A stretch of 64,000 bases of DNA from Bacteroidales bacterium (GTDB lineage Bacteria; Bacteroidota; Bacteroidia; Bacteroidales; UBA932), in the NCBI GenBank assembly GCA_017454335.1, contig JAFTDE010000006.1:1-64000 (forward strand), given 5' to 3'. Positions 43,930 through 52,878 of the stretch are shown one piece after another. The position numbers and the translations under genes were made by a program. Numbering within the stretch: position 1 is the stretch's first letter; the number at the start of each line of letters is the position of its first letter. Under the pieces are notes generated by a model. That model saw only the letters and a program-made list of their open reading frames with translations. It searched no databases and was not told the DNA's origin.

Positions 43930-45738
43930 TTACTGGGCGTTGTAATTCGGGTTCTGTACCAATCCGGGGTTGACCGAAAGGGCAGCCTGCGGCAGCGGGA
44001 ACCACTCGTACTTGCGGTCGCGCTTGGCCGGGAGACTGTACCCGTCCTCGGTGGCCCTTCCGAAGAACCACCACTGGCCCTGGGTGAACTTGTCGAAACG
44101 ACGAAGGTCGGTGCGGCGACGGCGCCCCTCGCAGAGGAACTCGATGCCCCACTGGCTGAGCATCCAATCCTTGTCGAACGCGGTGAATCCGTGTCCGGGA
44201 TCGTTCTGGGCAGTTGCCCAGTCGGCAGCGCTGAAGTAGCGCTTGCGGACCAGGTTGACGATGGTCTTGGCATCGCCCATGGAGGAAGAGACGCCGCGCA
44301 GGGTGCACTCGGCCAGCATGTAGTAGGCCTCGGTCAGGCGGATTTCCACCTCGTCGATGTCTTCCCATTTCAGGCCGGCAGATTCCGGCGCGATGGGATA
44401 GCGGAGCATGCGGATACCGGAGTTGGTCTCGCCCCAGCGGGGGGACATGACCGTCTCGAGGTTGCGGCCCAGGTTCTGGAAGGTGCCGACCTGGTCCACA
44501 TAGACCAGATCCTGGCCGTCACGGTCGGCGTCGGCCTTGACCGGCTTGCCGGTGACGAGGTTCTTCATGGCACCGATCAGGAAAAGTCCGCTGTAATTGT
44601 TCTCGTCGCTGTTCCACTTGTATCCGGCCTTGCGGATGTCGCGGTTGTCGAAACGCTCGTAGACAGCACCCAGCTTGTCGTTGTAGGGGGCGTCCAGGAA
44701 GCAGGTCGCGCCGATTGAGCCGCCGGTCTCCTGGACCTTGCCGCTATTGTCATAAGACGGGGTGAGGCAGATGCAGTTCCATCCGGGCATCACCGTCGTG
44801 TATCCCAGGAACTCGTTGTAGTTGTAGGGCAGGAACGGCAGAGAGCGGATGTTCAGGCAGTTCGAGGCATAGTGGCTGCTCTCCTGCGCGAAGGCGAAGA
44901 CCACCTCGGGGCAGGAAGCGTTGTTGAATCCGTAGATGTCGCGGTAGTCGGCGGCCAGGCTGTACTTGCCATAGCTACCGTTGATGATCTCTTCGCAGAG
45001 CTTCGCGCACTCCGTGTAGTGCGGGGTGCCCGTGAACAGTTCGGAGTTCAGCAGCAGGCGGGCCTTGAGTATGCGGTTCGCAGCCTGGTTCATGGCGTTG
45101 ACCTTGTTCTGGGACAGATCGTTTACCGACTCGTCCAGGTCCTTCATGATGAAGTCATAGACCTTCTGGCAGCCCGTGTTGAAGTCTTTGTCGGCCGATC
45201 CGGGGATATCCGTCTCGCCGTAGTCGCAGATGGGCAGCGCGCCGCCCCACAGCTCGAAGATGTTGTAGTACTGCCAGGCGCGCAGGGAACGGACCTCGGC
45301 GATGTACTCGTTGACGACCTTCTGGTCCAGTCCGACAGCCTCGGCGTTGATGTTATACAGGTCGGTCAGCAGGTTGTTGCACAGACCGATTGTTTCCCAG
45401 GAGGATTCCCAGGCCTGACGGATGATCGTCGCCTCGGAAGTCCAGCTGTGGGTAGAAAGAACGAACTTCAGACCTTCGTCCCAACCCCAGGAACTACCGT
45501 TCCAGGTGCGCCAGGCGACCTGGTCAGCAGAGAACTCCTGCAGGTAGAAACCGTACTCCATGAAGCGGTTCGCAGCGGAATAGTAGATGGCGCTGACGGC
45601 TCCCTGGATGTTTCCGTCGTTCTGGTAGTACTCGGAGGCTCCGATTACGCTGAAAGTCTCTTCATCGAGATTGAAGCAGGCGGTGTGGCTGAAAGCCATC
45701 GTCGCAAGAGCGATCAAAGCGAAAATATGTTTTCTCAT
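43930..45738 (-). CDS. susD: SusD-family starch-binding lipoprotein
   Basis: 602 aa. RagB/SusD fold: TPR-like helices with EYIAEVRSLRAWQYYNIFELWGGALPICDYGETD (in parts), AANRILKARLLLNSELFTG, and the C-terminal WGIEFLCEGRRRRTDLRRF block shared by the family, ending with NPGLVQNP. SusD caps the SusC pore and binds glycan at the cell surface. The predicted lipobox SHTAC has His at -3 rather than Leu, unusual but with the Cys in the right place (Cys21). Located between susC (16 nt) and the CBM26 protein gene (12 nt). Confidence 0.95.
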   Translation of the reverse strand: MRKHIFALIALATMAFSHTACFNLDEETFSVIGASEYYQNDGNIQGAVSAIYYSAANRFMEYGFYLQEFSADQVAWRTWNGSSWGWDEGLKFVLSTHSWTSEATIIRQAWESSWETIGLCNNLLTDLYNINAEAVGLDQKVVNEYIAEVRSLRAWQYYNIFELWGGALPICDYGETDIPGSADKDFNTGCQKVYDFIMKDLDESVNDLSQNKVNAMNQAANRILKARLLLNSELFTGTPHYTECAKLCEEIINGSYGKYSLAADYRDIYGFNNASCPEVVFAFAQESSHYASNCLNIRSLPFLPYNYNEFLGYTTVMPGWNCICLTPSYDNSGKVQETGGSIGATCFLDAPYNDKLGAVYERFDNRDIRKAGYKWNSDENNYSGLFLIGAMKNLVTGKPVKADADRDGQDLVYVDQVGTFQNLGRNLETVMSPRWGETNSGIRMLRYPIAPESAGLKWEDIDEVEIRLTEAYYMLAECTLRGVSSSMGDAKTIVNLVRKRYFSAADWATAQNDPGHGFTAFDKDWMLSQWGIEFLCEGRRRRTDLRRFDKFTQGQWWFFGRATEDGYSLPAKRDRKYEWFPLPQAALSVNPGLVQNPNYNAQ

Positions 45739-45754
45739 GATGTGTTCCTCCTTG

Positions 45755-48691
45755 TTAGAAAGTCAAAGTAACACCGAGCGTGACAGCGGTTGCGGTCGGA
45801 TAGGCGCTGTTGCTGTCCACGCCGGGTTCGATACCGGTTACGTGAACGATGGACGGGTCACTGCCCGAGTATTTCGTCAGGGTGTAGATGTTCTTGGCCG
45901 ACAGGTAAGCCCGCAGGGACTTGATGACGGACTCCTTCGGGTTGAAGGTGTATCCGAGCGTCGCGTTCTGCAGCTTGAAGTAGTCACCGTTCTCCAGGAA
46001 GAAGGAGGAGATGACACCGCCGCCGGTGGTGATGTAGGAATCGGTCGTGTAGGCCGTGCGGAAGATGTTATCGGTACCGCAGCCCTGCAGGCCCATGCCG
46101 TACTTGCGCATGTTGAAGATCTGGTATCCGAACGCGCCCGTGAACTGCAGGGCGAGATCGAAGTTCTTCCAGCTCAGGCTGTTGTTCCAGTTGAGGAACA
46201 TCTTCGGGGCACCGTTGCCGATATAACGTTTCCAGGAAGGATCGGCGGCGGAGGCGATGACCTTGTTGCCGTCGTTGTCGTACACCAGCATGTTCTTGTT
46301 CTCGTCCACGCCGGCATACTCATATCCGTAGAACTGGCCCATCTTGCCGCGTTCCGCGACGCGGAAGAAGTACTCGTTGGTGCCGACACCCGGCTTGAGG
46401 TAGAGTTCCATGTAGGAAGCCTTGTAGGTGTCGTTCGACAGGGTCTTCAGGGTCGTCTCGCCGAACGAGGCGTTGATGCCCGTGGTCCAGTTGATTCCGC
46501 GGCCCTTCAGCACGTCGTAGTCGAGGGAGAGCTCGATACCCTTGTTGGAAGTCGTACCGACGTTGACCAGAATGGTGGAGTACACATACGGCGGCTGGGG
46601 AGCCGTGTAGTTGTACAGCAGGTCGCGGCTCTGGCGGTCGAACAGGTCGATGCTACCGCGCAGGCGGTTCCACAGGACGAAATCGATACCGGCGTTGATG
46701 GCGACCAGGCGCTCCCAACGCAGGTTCGGGTTCGGGTTGGAGGAAGGCTTGTAAGCGGTGATGAACTCGCCGTCCTGGATGTAGCTGCCGCTGGCGGAGT
46801 AGGTGGCCAGGGACTGGTACGGGTCGAAATCGGAACGACCGGTTACACCGTAGGAGATACGGGGCTTGAGGCTCTGGATGTAATCAGCGCCCTTCAGCAG
46901 GCCGGTGTTGGCGAGTTCGACAGCCAGGGAGACGGACGGGAAAGCGCCCCACTTGTTGTTCGCACCGAACTTGGTGGAACCTTCGTAACGGATCGAAGCC
47001 GAAGCGAAGACGGTGTTGCGCCAGTTGTAGTTCACGCGCCCGAAGGTGCCGATCAGCTTGTACAGCGACTTGTAGGAAGACATGTTCGCCTTGCCCTCGC
47101 CGAGATACTGGCCCGCACCGATGTTGTTGTAACCCATGATGTCGGTGGCGAAGTCGTTGTTCTGCATCCACATGCTCTCGTAGGTCGTGTCCTGGTAGGC
47201 ATAACCGGCAACGGCGGTCACGGTGTGGTCGCCGCCGGAATACATGTAGTTGAACAGCCATTCCAGCTGGTTGGTGTACCATTTCTGATACTGCAGCGTT
47301 GCACGGCCGTCATAGTCGTTCCAGAAGCTTTCGGACGAGATGGACGGAGTGTAGTAGTTGCTCTTCAGATCGTTGTAGTTGTAGGAATACTGCAGCGACG
47401 TGGTGAGGTTGTGGTGGGCATTGGAGAAGAGGATGAGCTTGGCCGAAGCGGTGCCCAGCAGGTACAGGCGCTGGCCGTCGTTCTTGTTGACCGTCAGTTC
47501 CGAAACCGGGTTCTTGACACCCGTGGCGGAAGTGGGCTGGTACCAGGAACCATCCTCGTTGTAAACGGGCATCGTCGGGTTCAGGTTCAGGGCGGTGTCG
47601 ATCATGCCGTCATTGCCCCACAGCTCGTTCACGCGGCGGACATTGATCGCAGCGTTGAAGGTGGCGCGGCCGCCGAAGCCCTTCTGCTCGACGGCTGCAC
47701 GGCCGCCGAACTCGGTACGGCCGGAAGCGATGTCCAGACCGTTGGCCTTCTTCCAGTTGACGGAAGCGTTGTAGGAACCGTTGTCGGTGCTGCCGTCCAG
47801 CGCGACGTACTGGTTGATGTCGTACGAAACGGGACGGGTGATCTCCGAATACCAGTCGGTCGAAGCACCATAGTCGTTACCGCGCAGCGAGCGGCGGAAC
47901 TCGTCCGGCGTCAGCGTCGCGATGTGCGGTTTGGCGATGTTCAGGCCGACCCAGCTGTCGTAGGTGACGTGCGAGCGGTCCGCGGAGGTGCTGCTGTCGC
48001 CCTTGCGGGTAGTGATCAGGATGACGCCGTTCGCACCGCGCGTACCGTAGATGGCGGCGGAGGCCGCATCCTTCAGGACGGTGATGGACTCGATGTCCTG
48101 GGCGGAGATGTTCCGGATGTCACCGCCGGTCACGCCGTCGATGACGTACAGGGGACCATTGCCGGCCTTCAGGGAAGTGGCGCCACGGATCTGCAGGTCG
48201 GACGAGGAGTTCGGGTTGGCGGCTGCCGTCGTGTTGACGTTCAGACCGGCGACCTTACCGTTCATCAGTTCCATGACATTGTTCATGCTACCCTGCACGA
48301 AGTCCTTCTTGTCCACCTGGACAATCGAGCTGGACAGCTCTTTCTTGGACAGCGTACCATAACCGATCACGACGACCTCGTCGAGGAACTCGGTGTCCTC
48401 GGCCAGGGTGATGGTGGCCGGCGCCTGGGAAGCTTTGAAAGAAACGGAGGCGTAACCGATGCAGCTGACCTCGACGGTCGCATCGGGCGAAGCCACCTTG
48501 AGTGTGTAGTGTCCGTCCATGTCCGTGATTGTACCGTTGGACGTGCCCTGCTCGAGGACCGTCGCGCCGATCACCGGACCCAACTCGTCGACGACCACAC
48601 CCTTGACCTCATACCCGCCCTGGGCGGATACGTTGGCTCCCAACACGGCCGAAACCGCGAAGGCAGCGAGGAAGGTTAGGATTCTTTTCAT
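45755..48691 (-). CDS. susC: SusC-family TonB-dependent outer-membrane transporter
   Basis: 978 aa. Signal peptide to about residue 23 (NVSAQ), then a carboxypeptidase-D-like regulatory domain (VVVDELGPVIGATVLEQGTSNGTITDMDG, in parts), a TonB box region (EVVVIGYGT), plug domain with NGKVAGLNV, LQIRGATS, PLYVIDGV and the family motif VLKDAASAAIYGTRGANGVILITT (in parts), then a 22-strand barrel ending VTLGVTLTF. Imports maltodextrins in an energy-dependent way with SusD. Follows the MFS gene by 24 nt in the same operon, with no promoter visible between them. Confidence 0.97.
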   Translation of the reverse strand: MKRILTFLAAFAVSAVLGANVSAQGGYEVKGVVVDELGPVIGATVLEQGTSNGTITDMDGHYTLKVASPDATVEVSCIGYASVSFKASQAPATITLAEDTEFLDEVVVIGYGTLSKKELSSSIVQVDKKDFVQGSMNNVMELMNGKVAGLNVNTTAAANPNSSSDLQIRGATSLKAGNGPLYVIDGVTGGDIRNISAQDIESITVLKDAASAAIYGTRGANGVILITTRKGDSSTSADRSHVTYDSWVGLNIAKPHIATLTPDEFRRSLRGNDYGASTDWYSEITRPVSYDINQYVALDGSTDNGSYNASVNWKKANGLDIASGRTEFGGRAAVEQKGFGGRATFNAAINVRRVNELWGNDGMIDTALNLNPTMPVYNEDGSWYQPTSATGVKNPVSELTVNKNDGQRLYLLGTASAKLILFSNAHHNLTTSLQYSYNYNDLKSNYYTPSISSESFWNDYDGRATLQYQKWYTNQLEWLFNYMYSGGDHTVTAVAGYAYQDTTYESMWMQNNDFATDIMGYNNIGAGQYLGEGKANMSSYKSLYKLIGTFGRVNYNWRNTVFASASIRYEGSTKFGANNKWGAFPSVSLAVELANTGLLKGADYIQSLKPRISYGVTGRSDFDPYQSLATYSASGSYIQDGEFITAYKPSSNPNPNLRWERLVAINAGIDFVLWNRLRGSIDLFDRQSRDLLYNYTAPQPPYVYSTILVNVGTTSNKGIELSLDYDVLKGRGINWTTGINASFGETTLKTLSNDTYKASYMELYLKPGVGTNEYFFRVAERGKMGQFYGYEYAGVDENKNMLVYDNDGNKVIASAADPSWKRYIGNGAPKMFLNWNNSLSWKNFDLALQFTGAFGYQIFNMRKYGMGLQGCGTDNIFRTAYTTDSYITTGGGVISSFFLENGDYFKLQNATLGYTFNPKESVIKSLRAYLSAKNIYTLTKYSGSDPSIVHVTGIEPGVDSNSAYPTATAVTLGVTLTF

Positions 48692-48715
48692 AAAGTTGTT
48701 GTGAATATATTGGAA

Positions 48716-50062
48716 TTATTGTTTTGTCTTTTTGACCTGGACCAGCCCCACCGCGAGGCTGCCGGCAACCAGCAGCACGCCGGCGACGACCAGCATGGTG
48801 GCCTGCGCGCCCCCGACCAGCCGGAGGATGACTCCGCCCAGGGCGGCGGCGACGATCTGCGGCAGGCAGATCGTACAGTTGAACAGGCCCAGGTAACTGC
48901 CCATGTTCCCGCCGCTGAGCGCGTTGGTCAGCAGGGTGAAGGGCAGGGCCAGCATGGCCGCCCAGGCCGCTCCGATCAGGAAGTACGAGACGAACAGCAG
49001 GTACTGGCTGTGCACGAAGGCGACCGAGACGAATCCGGCGGCGCCGATCAGCAGGCTGACCACGTAGGCCAGCCGCAGGGACTTGAACTTCGGCAGGACG
49101 ATGGCCCAGAGGATGGACCCGACGGCCTGGACGGCGAAGACGACGCCCACCCAGTTGCCCGCCGCCTGGTAGCCTTCCGATGCCGGATCGGTCGTGCCCC
49201 AGCAGTTCGCGGCGATCGCGCCGTTGGAGTAGGTCCACATGTACATGAACGCGGCCCAGCAGAAGAACTGCACCAGTCCGACGGTCCAGAAGGTCTTCGG
49301 GGCGTGCAACAGCAGCTGCAGCAGGCCGGGCTTGGACGCCTGGGCGCTGCCGGGGGCGGCCTGAGCGCGCTCCGTGATGCCGTGGAAGGCGGCGTATTCT
49401 GCCGGCGGCATCTCCTTGACCTTGGCGAAGGTGTACAGCACGCACAGGATCAGGATGGCGGCGCCGCAGTAGAAGCTCCAGATGACCGAAGGCGGGATGA
49501 CCCCCTTGGGGGCGGTGTTCGCGATGCCGATCCAGGTGAAGAAGATCGGGAACAGGTAACCGACCAGGCTGCCGGCGTTGCACAGCAGGGACTGGATGGA
49601 GTAGGCCTGGGCCTTCTGGTTCTCACCGACCATGTCGCCGACCATCATCTTGAAGGGCTGCATCGCCACGTTGATCGAGGTGTCCAGGAAGATCAGCGAG
49701 AACAGCCCGAACCACATGGCCCCGTTCAGGCCGAGGATCAGGCGCTGGCTGAAATTCAGGCTGCCGGCGTTGGGCAGCAGCAGCATCACCAGGACGGCCA
49801 CGATGGCACCGACCAGCAGGTAGGGCTTGCGGCGGCCCATCCGGCACCAGGTCCGGTCGGAGTATTTGCCGATCAGGGGCTGGACGATCATGCCCATCAG
49901 CGGGGGCAGGATCCAGAAGAAACTGAGCTGGTGCGGATCTGCGCCCAGCGTCGCGAAAATCCGGCTGATGTTCGCGCTCTGCAGCGCATAGGCGATCTGC
50001 ACTCCGAAAAATCCGAAGCTCAGGTTCCACATCTGCCAGAAGGTGAGTTTGGTAGATTGCAT
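48716..50062 (-). CDS. MFS sugar transporter (SLC45/maltose-type)
   Basis: 448 aa from the ATG at 50062 (MQSTKLTFWQMWNLSFGFFG); a TTG 12 codons upstream lies on the putative -7 box and is unlikely. About 12 TM segments. Conserved signatures are GFFGVQIAYALQSANISRIF, DPHQLSFFWILPPLMGMIVQPLIG and KYSDRTWCRMGRRKPYL, which place it in the maltose/sucrose MFS family found beside malQ and susC in Bacteroidota. It likely moves glucose or maltose from periplasm to cytoplasm, where MalQ acts. It is the first gene of the operon, with the LytTR sites upstream. Confidence 0.92.
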   Translation of the reverse strand: MQSTKLTFWQMWNLSFGFFGVQIAYALQSANISRIFATLGADPHQLSFFWILPPLMGMIVQPLIGKYSDRTWCRMGRRKPYLLVGAIVAVLVMLLLPNAGSLNFSQRLILGLNGAMWFGLFSLIFLDTSINVAMQPFKMMVGDMVGENQKAQAYSIQSLLCNAGSLVGYLFPIFFTWIGIANTAPKGVIPPSVIWSFYCGAAILILCVLYTFAKVKEMPPAEYAAFHGITERAQAAPGSAQASKPGLLQLLLHAPKTFWTVGLVQFFCWAAFMYMWTYSNGAIAANCWGTTDPASEGYQAAGNWVGVVFAVQAVGSILWAIVLPKFKSLRLAYVVSLLIGAAGFVSVAFVHSQYLLFVSYFLIGAAWAAMLALPFTLLTNALSGGNMGSYLGLFNCTICLPQIVAAALGGVILRLVGGAQATMLVVAGVLLVAGSLAVGLVQVKKTKQ

Positions 50063-50086
50063 GCTTGGTGTTATTGACGTCGACGG

Positions 50087-50094
50087 CAAAGTTG
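50087..50094 (-). promoter_or_regulatory. Putative -7 box of the starch operon
   Basis: Minus strand CAACTTTG, one mismatch to TAnnTTTG, 24 nt upstream of the MFS ATG. A mismatch and a missing -33 TTTG suggest an activator-dependent promoter. Confidence 0.45.
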
Positions 50095-50127
50095 ACAATT
50101 CTTGCGCGCGTATAAAATAGGTGTCGG

Positions 50128-50157
50128 ATGAACGGTAGATTTTTGCGGATGAATGGT
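50128..50157 (-). promoter_or_regulatory. Tandem LytTR response-regulator binding sites
   Basis: On the minus strand: ACCATTCAT (50157-50149), 12 bp, ACCGTTCAT (50136-50128). The second is a 9/9 match and the first an 8/9 match to the published LytTR consensus [TA][AC][CA]GTTN[AG][TG], and the 12-bp gap is the known spacing. The direction points to the starch operon promoter 33 bp away; the kinase gene lies on the other side. Confidence 0.78.
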
Positions 50158-50177
50158 CGGATTCGAAAGAAATTTAT

Positions 50178-50185
50178 TATCTTGA
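50178..50185 (+). promoter_or_regulatory. Weak -7 box of the kinase/regulator operon
   Basis: TATCTTGA resembles TAnnTTTG with mismatches at the last two bases; kinase ATG at 50199. Lies 20 bp past the LytTR sites, so autoregulation is possible. Confidence 0.35.
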
Positions 50186-50198
50186 GGCCTGTTAATAC

Positions 50199-51338
50199 AT
50201 GAAATTTTCTACCGAAGTCTGGATCATTCACGGATTTGCATTATTGCACGGCGCCGTCGCGCTGGGCTGCCGGATGGCAGGCCTGCCGGACGAGATGCTG
50301 CTGACCCTGCTGACGATGCTGCTGGTGGTGGTGCTGTGCCTGCGCTGCCGGGTCAGCGGCCCCCTGATGGCGGTCTCCGTCATCGCCGTCAACATCGTCG
50401 GTGTGCTGCTGGGGCGGGCGACTTCGTGGCTGCTGGGCCTGGCCTTCACCTCGCCGCTGGCCATCTATCCGCTGTCCACCTTCGTCTGCACCGAAATCAT
50501 CGGCTGGTCGATGCTGGGCATCGCCCGTATCGTTTCGCGCCGGCATCCGACGCCGCCCGGGGCGTCCGTATCCTCGCTGAAATGGCTGCTGATCACCTTC
50601 GTGCTGATCCTGGTGACGCGCCTGGCCATCCTGCTGCTGTCCCGGGACAGCTGGAGCGGGCAGAACACCGCCATCTCGATCCTGCTGGACTATTCGTTGA
50701 CGCTCGCGGTCGTCGTGGTGCTGGCCGAATACGCCCTGCGCCTCCAGCAACGGGCGCGCGAGTCCTCGGAGGTGGCCAACCTGGCCCAGTACCGCTACCA
50801 CAAGCTCAAACAGCAGGTCAACCCGCATTTCCTGTTCAACTCGCTGAACGTGCTGGATTTCATGATCCAGGAGCAGTCCTCCGAAGAGGCCAGCCTCTAC
50901 ACCCACAAACTCGCGGACGTGTACCGCTACATGATCAAGAACGAGGACGAGACCACCGTGCGGCTGCGGGACGAGATGGATTTCGTGATGCAGTACGTGG
51001 ACCTGCTGCAGGTGCGCTTCCCGGTGGGGATCGCGTTTGAGACGCAGATTCCCGAGGAGGCCTACGCCCGTTCGGTCGTGCCCTGCTGCGTCCAGCTGCT
51101 GATCGAGAATGCCCTCAAGCACAACGCCGTCAGCGCCGACCGGCCGCTGCGCATCTGCATCACGGCGACCCTGGACAGCGTCACCGTATCCAACAACCGC
51201 AACCCCAAGCTCACCCGCGTCGAATCGACGGGCCTGGGCTTGAAATACATCCGCCAGCAATACAAGGACCTTTCCGGCCAGTCCGTACAGGTCCGGGAAG
51301 AAGAAGATTTGTACGCTGTTACCGTGCCCCTGCTATGA
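50199..51338 (+). CDS. LytS/YehU-type sensor histidine kinase
   Basis: 379 aa. About five TM segments in residues 10-180 with no large extracytoplasmic domain, then the His_kinase (PF06580-type) domain: phospho-acceptor H210 in QQVNPHFLFNSLN, N-box N304 in LLIENALKHNA, and G-box GLGLKYIRQQY. This family works with LytTR response regulators. The signal sensed cannot be read from the sequence; with such short loops it may sense membrane or cytoplasmic cues or a partner protein. Its stop overlaps the regulator start (ATGA). Divergent from the starch operon. Confidence 0.93.
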   Translation: MKFSTEVWIIHGFALLHGAVALGCRMAGLPDEMLLTLLTMLLVVVLCLRCRVSGPLMAVSVIAVNIVGVLLGRATSWLLGLAFTSPLAIYPLSTFVCTEIIGWSMLGIARIVSRRHPTPPGASVSSLKWLLITFVLILVTRLAILLLSRDSWSGQNTAISILLDYSLTLAVVVVLAEYALRLQQRARESSEVANLAQYRYHKLKQQVNPHFLFNSLNVLDFMIQEQSSEEASLYTHKLADVYRYMIKNEDETTVRLRDEMDFVMQYVDLLQVRFPVGIAFETQIPEEAYARSVVPCCVQLLIENALKHNAVSADRPLRICITATLDSVTVSNNRNPKLTRVESTGLGLKYIRQQYKDLSGQSVQVREEEDLYAVTVPLL

Positions 51339-52081
51339 TCCGAGCCCTGATTGTCGAGGACGAGCCCATGGCCCAGGCCCAGCTCGCCCGCCTGATTAAG
51401 ACCCATTTTCCTGACATCGAAGTCGTGGCGATGACCGATTCGGTCCGTTCGACGGTGGAGTTCCTGACAGCCGACCCCCCCATAAATGTCATTTTTATGG
51501 ATGTGGAACTGTCTGACGGTGAGTGCTTTGAGATCTTCCGCCAGGTGCCGGTCCACTCGCAGGTCATCATGACGACGGCCTACGACTCGTATGCTGTCAA
51601 AGCCTTCGAGGCGGGCAGCATCGACTATCTGCTGAAACCCATCAGCGAGGAGGCCCTCAAGCGGGCGGTGTCGCGGGTGCGGGCGCGGACGGAGGTGCTG
51701 GATGTGGGGAAACTGCTGGCTGCGGTCGGCCGGCCCCGCCGGAAATACCGCGAGCGCGCCACCGTGCATGTCGGGGACCAGATCATCCCCGTCCGGGTGG
51801 CCGACATCGCCTTCTTCTATTCCGAAGACAAGAGCAATTTCCTGGTGATGTCCACGGGCGAGCGTTACCTGGTGGACGTGACGCTGGATACCCTGGAGAG
51901 TGAACTGGATCCGGAACAGTTCTTCCGGATCTCGCGGGGCTGCATCGTCGCGCGGCAGGCCGTGCGGCGTGTCAGCCGCCATTTCAGCGGCCGGCTCCGC
52001 CTGGAGACCAGCCCTGCGTCTCCCGGAGATCTGACCGTCTCACGCGCCCGCGTGGACGATTTCCTGAAGTGGTTGGAATAA
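51335..52081 (+). CDS. LytTR-family response regulator
   Basis: 248 aa. Receiver domain with acidic D9 in VEDE, phospho-acceptor D56 in VIFMDVEL, T in TTAYD and K in LLKPI. From about residue 145 a LytTR DNA-binding domain: ATVHVGDQIIPVRVADIAFFYSEDKSNFLVMSTG (in parts), LDTLESELDPEQFFRISRGCIV, and SRARVDDFLKWL. LytTR proteins bind two 9-bp direct repeats 12-13 bp apart; such a pair is found 1.2 kb upstream between the kinase and the MFS gene. Probably activates the starch operon. Confidence 0.94.
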   Translation: MIRALIVEDEPMAQAQLARLIKTHFPDIEVVAMTDSVRSTVEFLTADPPINVIFMDVELSDGECFEIFRQVPVHSQVIMTTAYDSYAVKAFEAGSIDYLLKPISEEALKRAVSRVRARTEVLDVGKLLAAVGRPRRKYRERATVHVGDQIIPVRVADIAFFYSEDKSNFLVMSTGERYLVDVTLDTLESELDPEQFFRISRGCIVARQAVRRVSRHFSGRLRLETSPASPGDLTVSRARVDDFLKWLE

Positions 52082-52082
52082 A

Positions 52083-52877
52083 CTACAGTTTGTAGTAGCT
52101 GCCCAGGATGGCGGCGAACCAGCGCGGCGGGAGCAGCTTCTTGAGGGTCACCGACAGGCGCTGCTCGAGCGTCGAGATGATGTAGTTGTAGCGGGGACGC
52201 CGGCAGGCGACGATTTTGGAGATCTTGCCTGCGAGGTATTCCGGCTTCAGCCCGGTGGTCTCGTCGTGTTCGATGCTGGCCAGGGACTTGGCGTAGGTCT
52301 TGTACACCTCGTAGGCCTGCGGATCGGCGACGCTCTTGCGCTGGGCCGTGAATCCCGTGGCGAAGTCGCCCGGTTCGATCACGACGACCTGGATGCCGAA
52401 GGCCTTGGTCTCCAGGCGCAGGGCTTCGCAGTACCCTTCGATCGCGAATTTGCTGGCTGAATACAGACCCTGGAACGGCAGGCCCATCAGGCCTCCGATC
52501 GAGCTGAAGCAGAGGATCTTGCCGCCGCCCTGGCTGCGCATCACCGGAACGACGTAGTGCAGGAAGCGCACCATGCCCATCCAGTTCACGTCCATCTGGC
52601 GCCGGGCGTCCTCCAGCGAGCTGAATTCCAGCGGTCCGCCGATGCCCATGCCGGCATTGTTGATGAACACGTCGATGCGCCCTTCCTTCTCGACGACCTG
52701 CGCGACGGCGGCTTCGACGTCCGCGTCCACCGTGGCGTCCGCGCGGATGTAGGTCACGCCGGGAATGCGGTCTTCGGCCTTGCGATGCGTTCCGTAAACC
52801 GTGTGTCCGTCGGCATGCAGGCGTTCGGCCATGGCCTTGCCGAATCCGGACGTGATGCCGGTGATGAGGATAACCAT
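52083..52877 (-). CDS. Short-chain dehydrogenase; candidate 3-ketosphinganine reductase
   Basis: 264 aa. Rossmann TGITSGFG nucleotide-binding motif at 6-13, NNAG at about 73-76, catalytic Ser in FSSIGG and YSASK (Tyr/Lys) at about 137-141. The C-terminal extension (LEQRLSVTLKKLLPPRWFAAILGSYYKL, in parts) is amphipathic and could associate with membrane. It begins 1 nt after the stop of the serine palmitoyltransferase gene, so it is a natural candidate for the next step, reduction of 3-ketosphinganine. SDR proteins are hard to assign by sequence, so the substrate is inferred from context only. Confidence 0.8.
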   Translation of the reverse strand: MVILITGITSGFGKAMAERLHADGHTVYGTHRKAEDRIPGVTYIRADATVDADVEAAVAQVVEKEGRIDVFINNAGMGIGGPLEFSSLEDARRQMDVNWMGMVRFLHYVVPVMRSQGGGKILCFSSIGGLMGLPFQGLYSASKFAIEGYCEALRLETKAFGIQVVVIEPGDFATGFTAQRKSVADPQAYEVYKTYAKSLASIEHDETTGLKPEYLAGKISKIVACRRPRYNYIISTLEQRLSVTLKKLLPPRWFAAILGSYYKL

Positions 52878-52878
52878 A

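Noticed and set aside
45671..48679. 1002-aa open frame on the plus strand opposite susC
   Set aside because: Antisense shadow; the susC product is unmistakable and the plus-strand translation is low-complexity.
50063..50098. TTG start extending the MFS protein by 12 residues
   Set aside because: The extension overlaps the putative -7 box, uses a rare start and is not part of the family's usual N-terminus.
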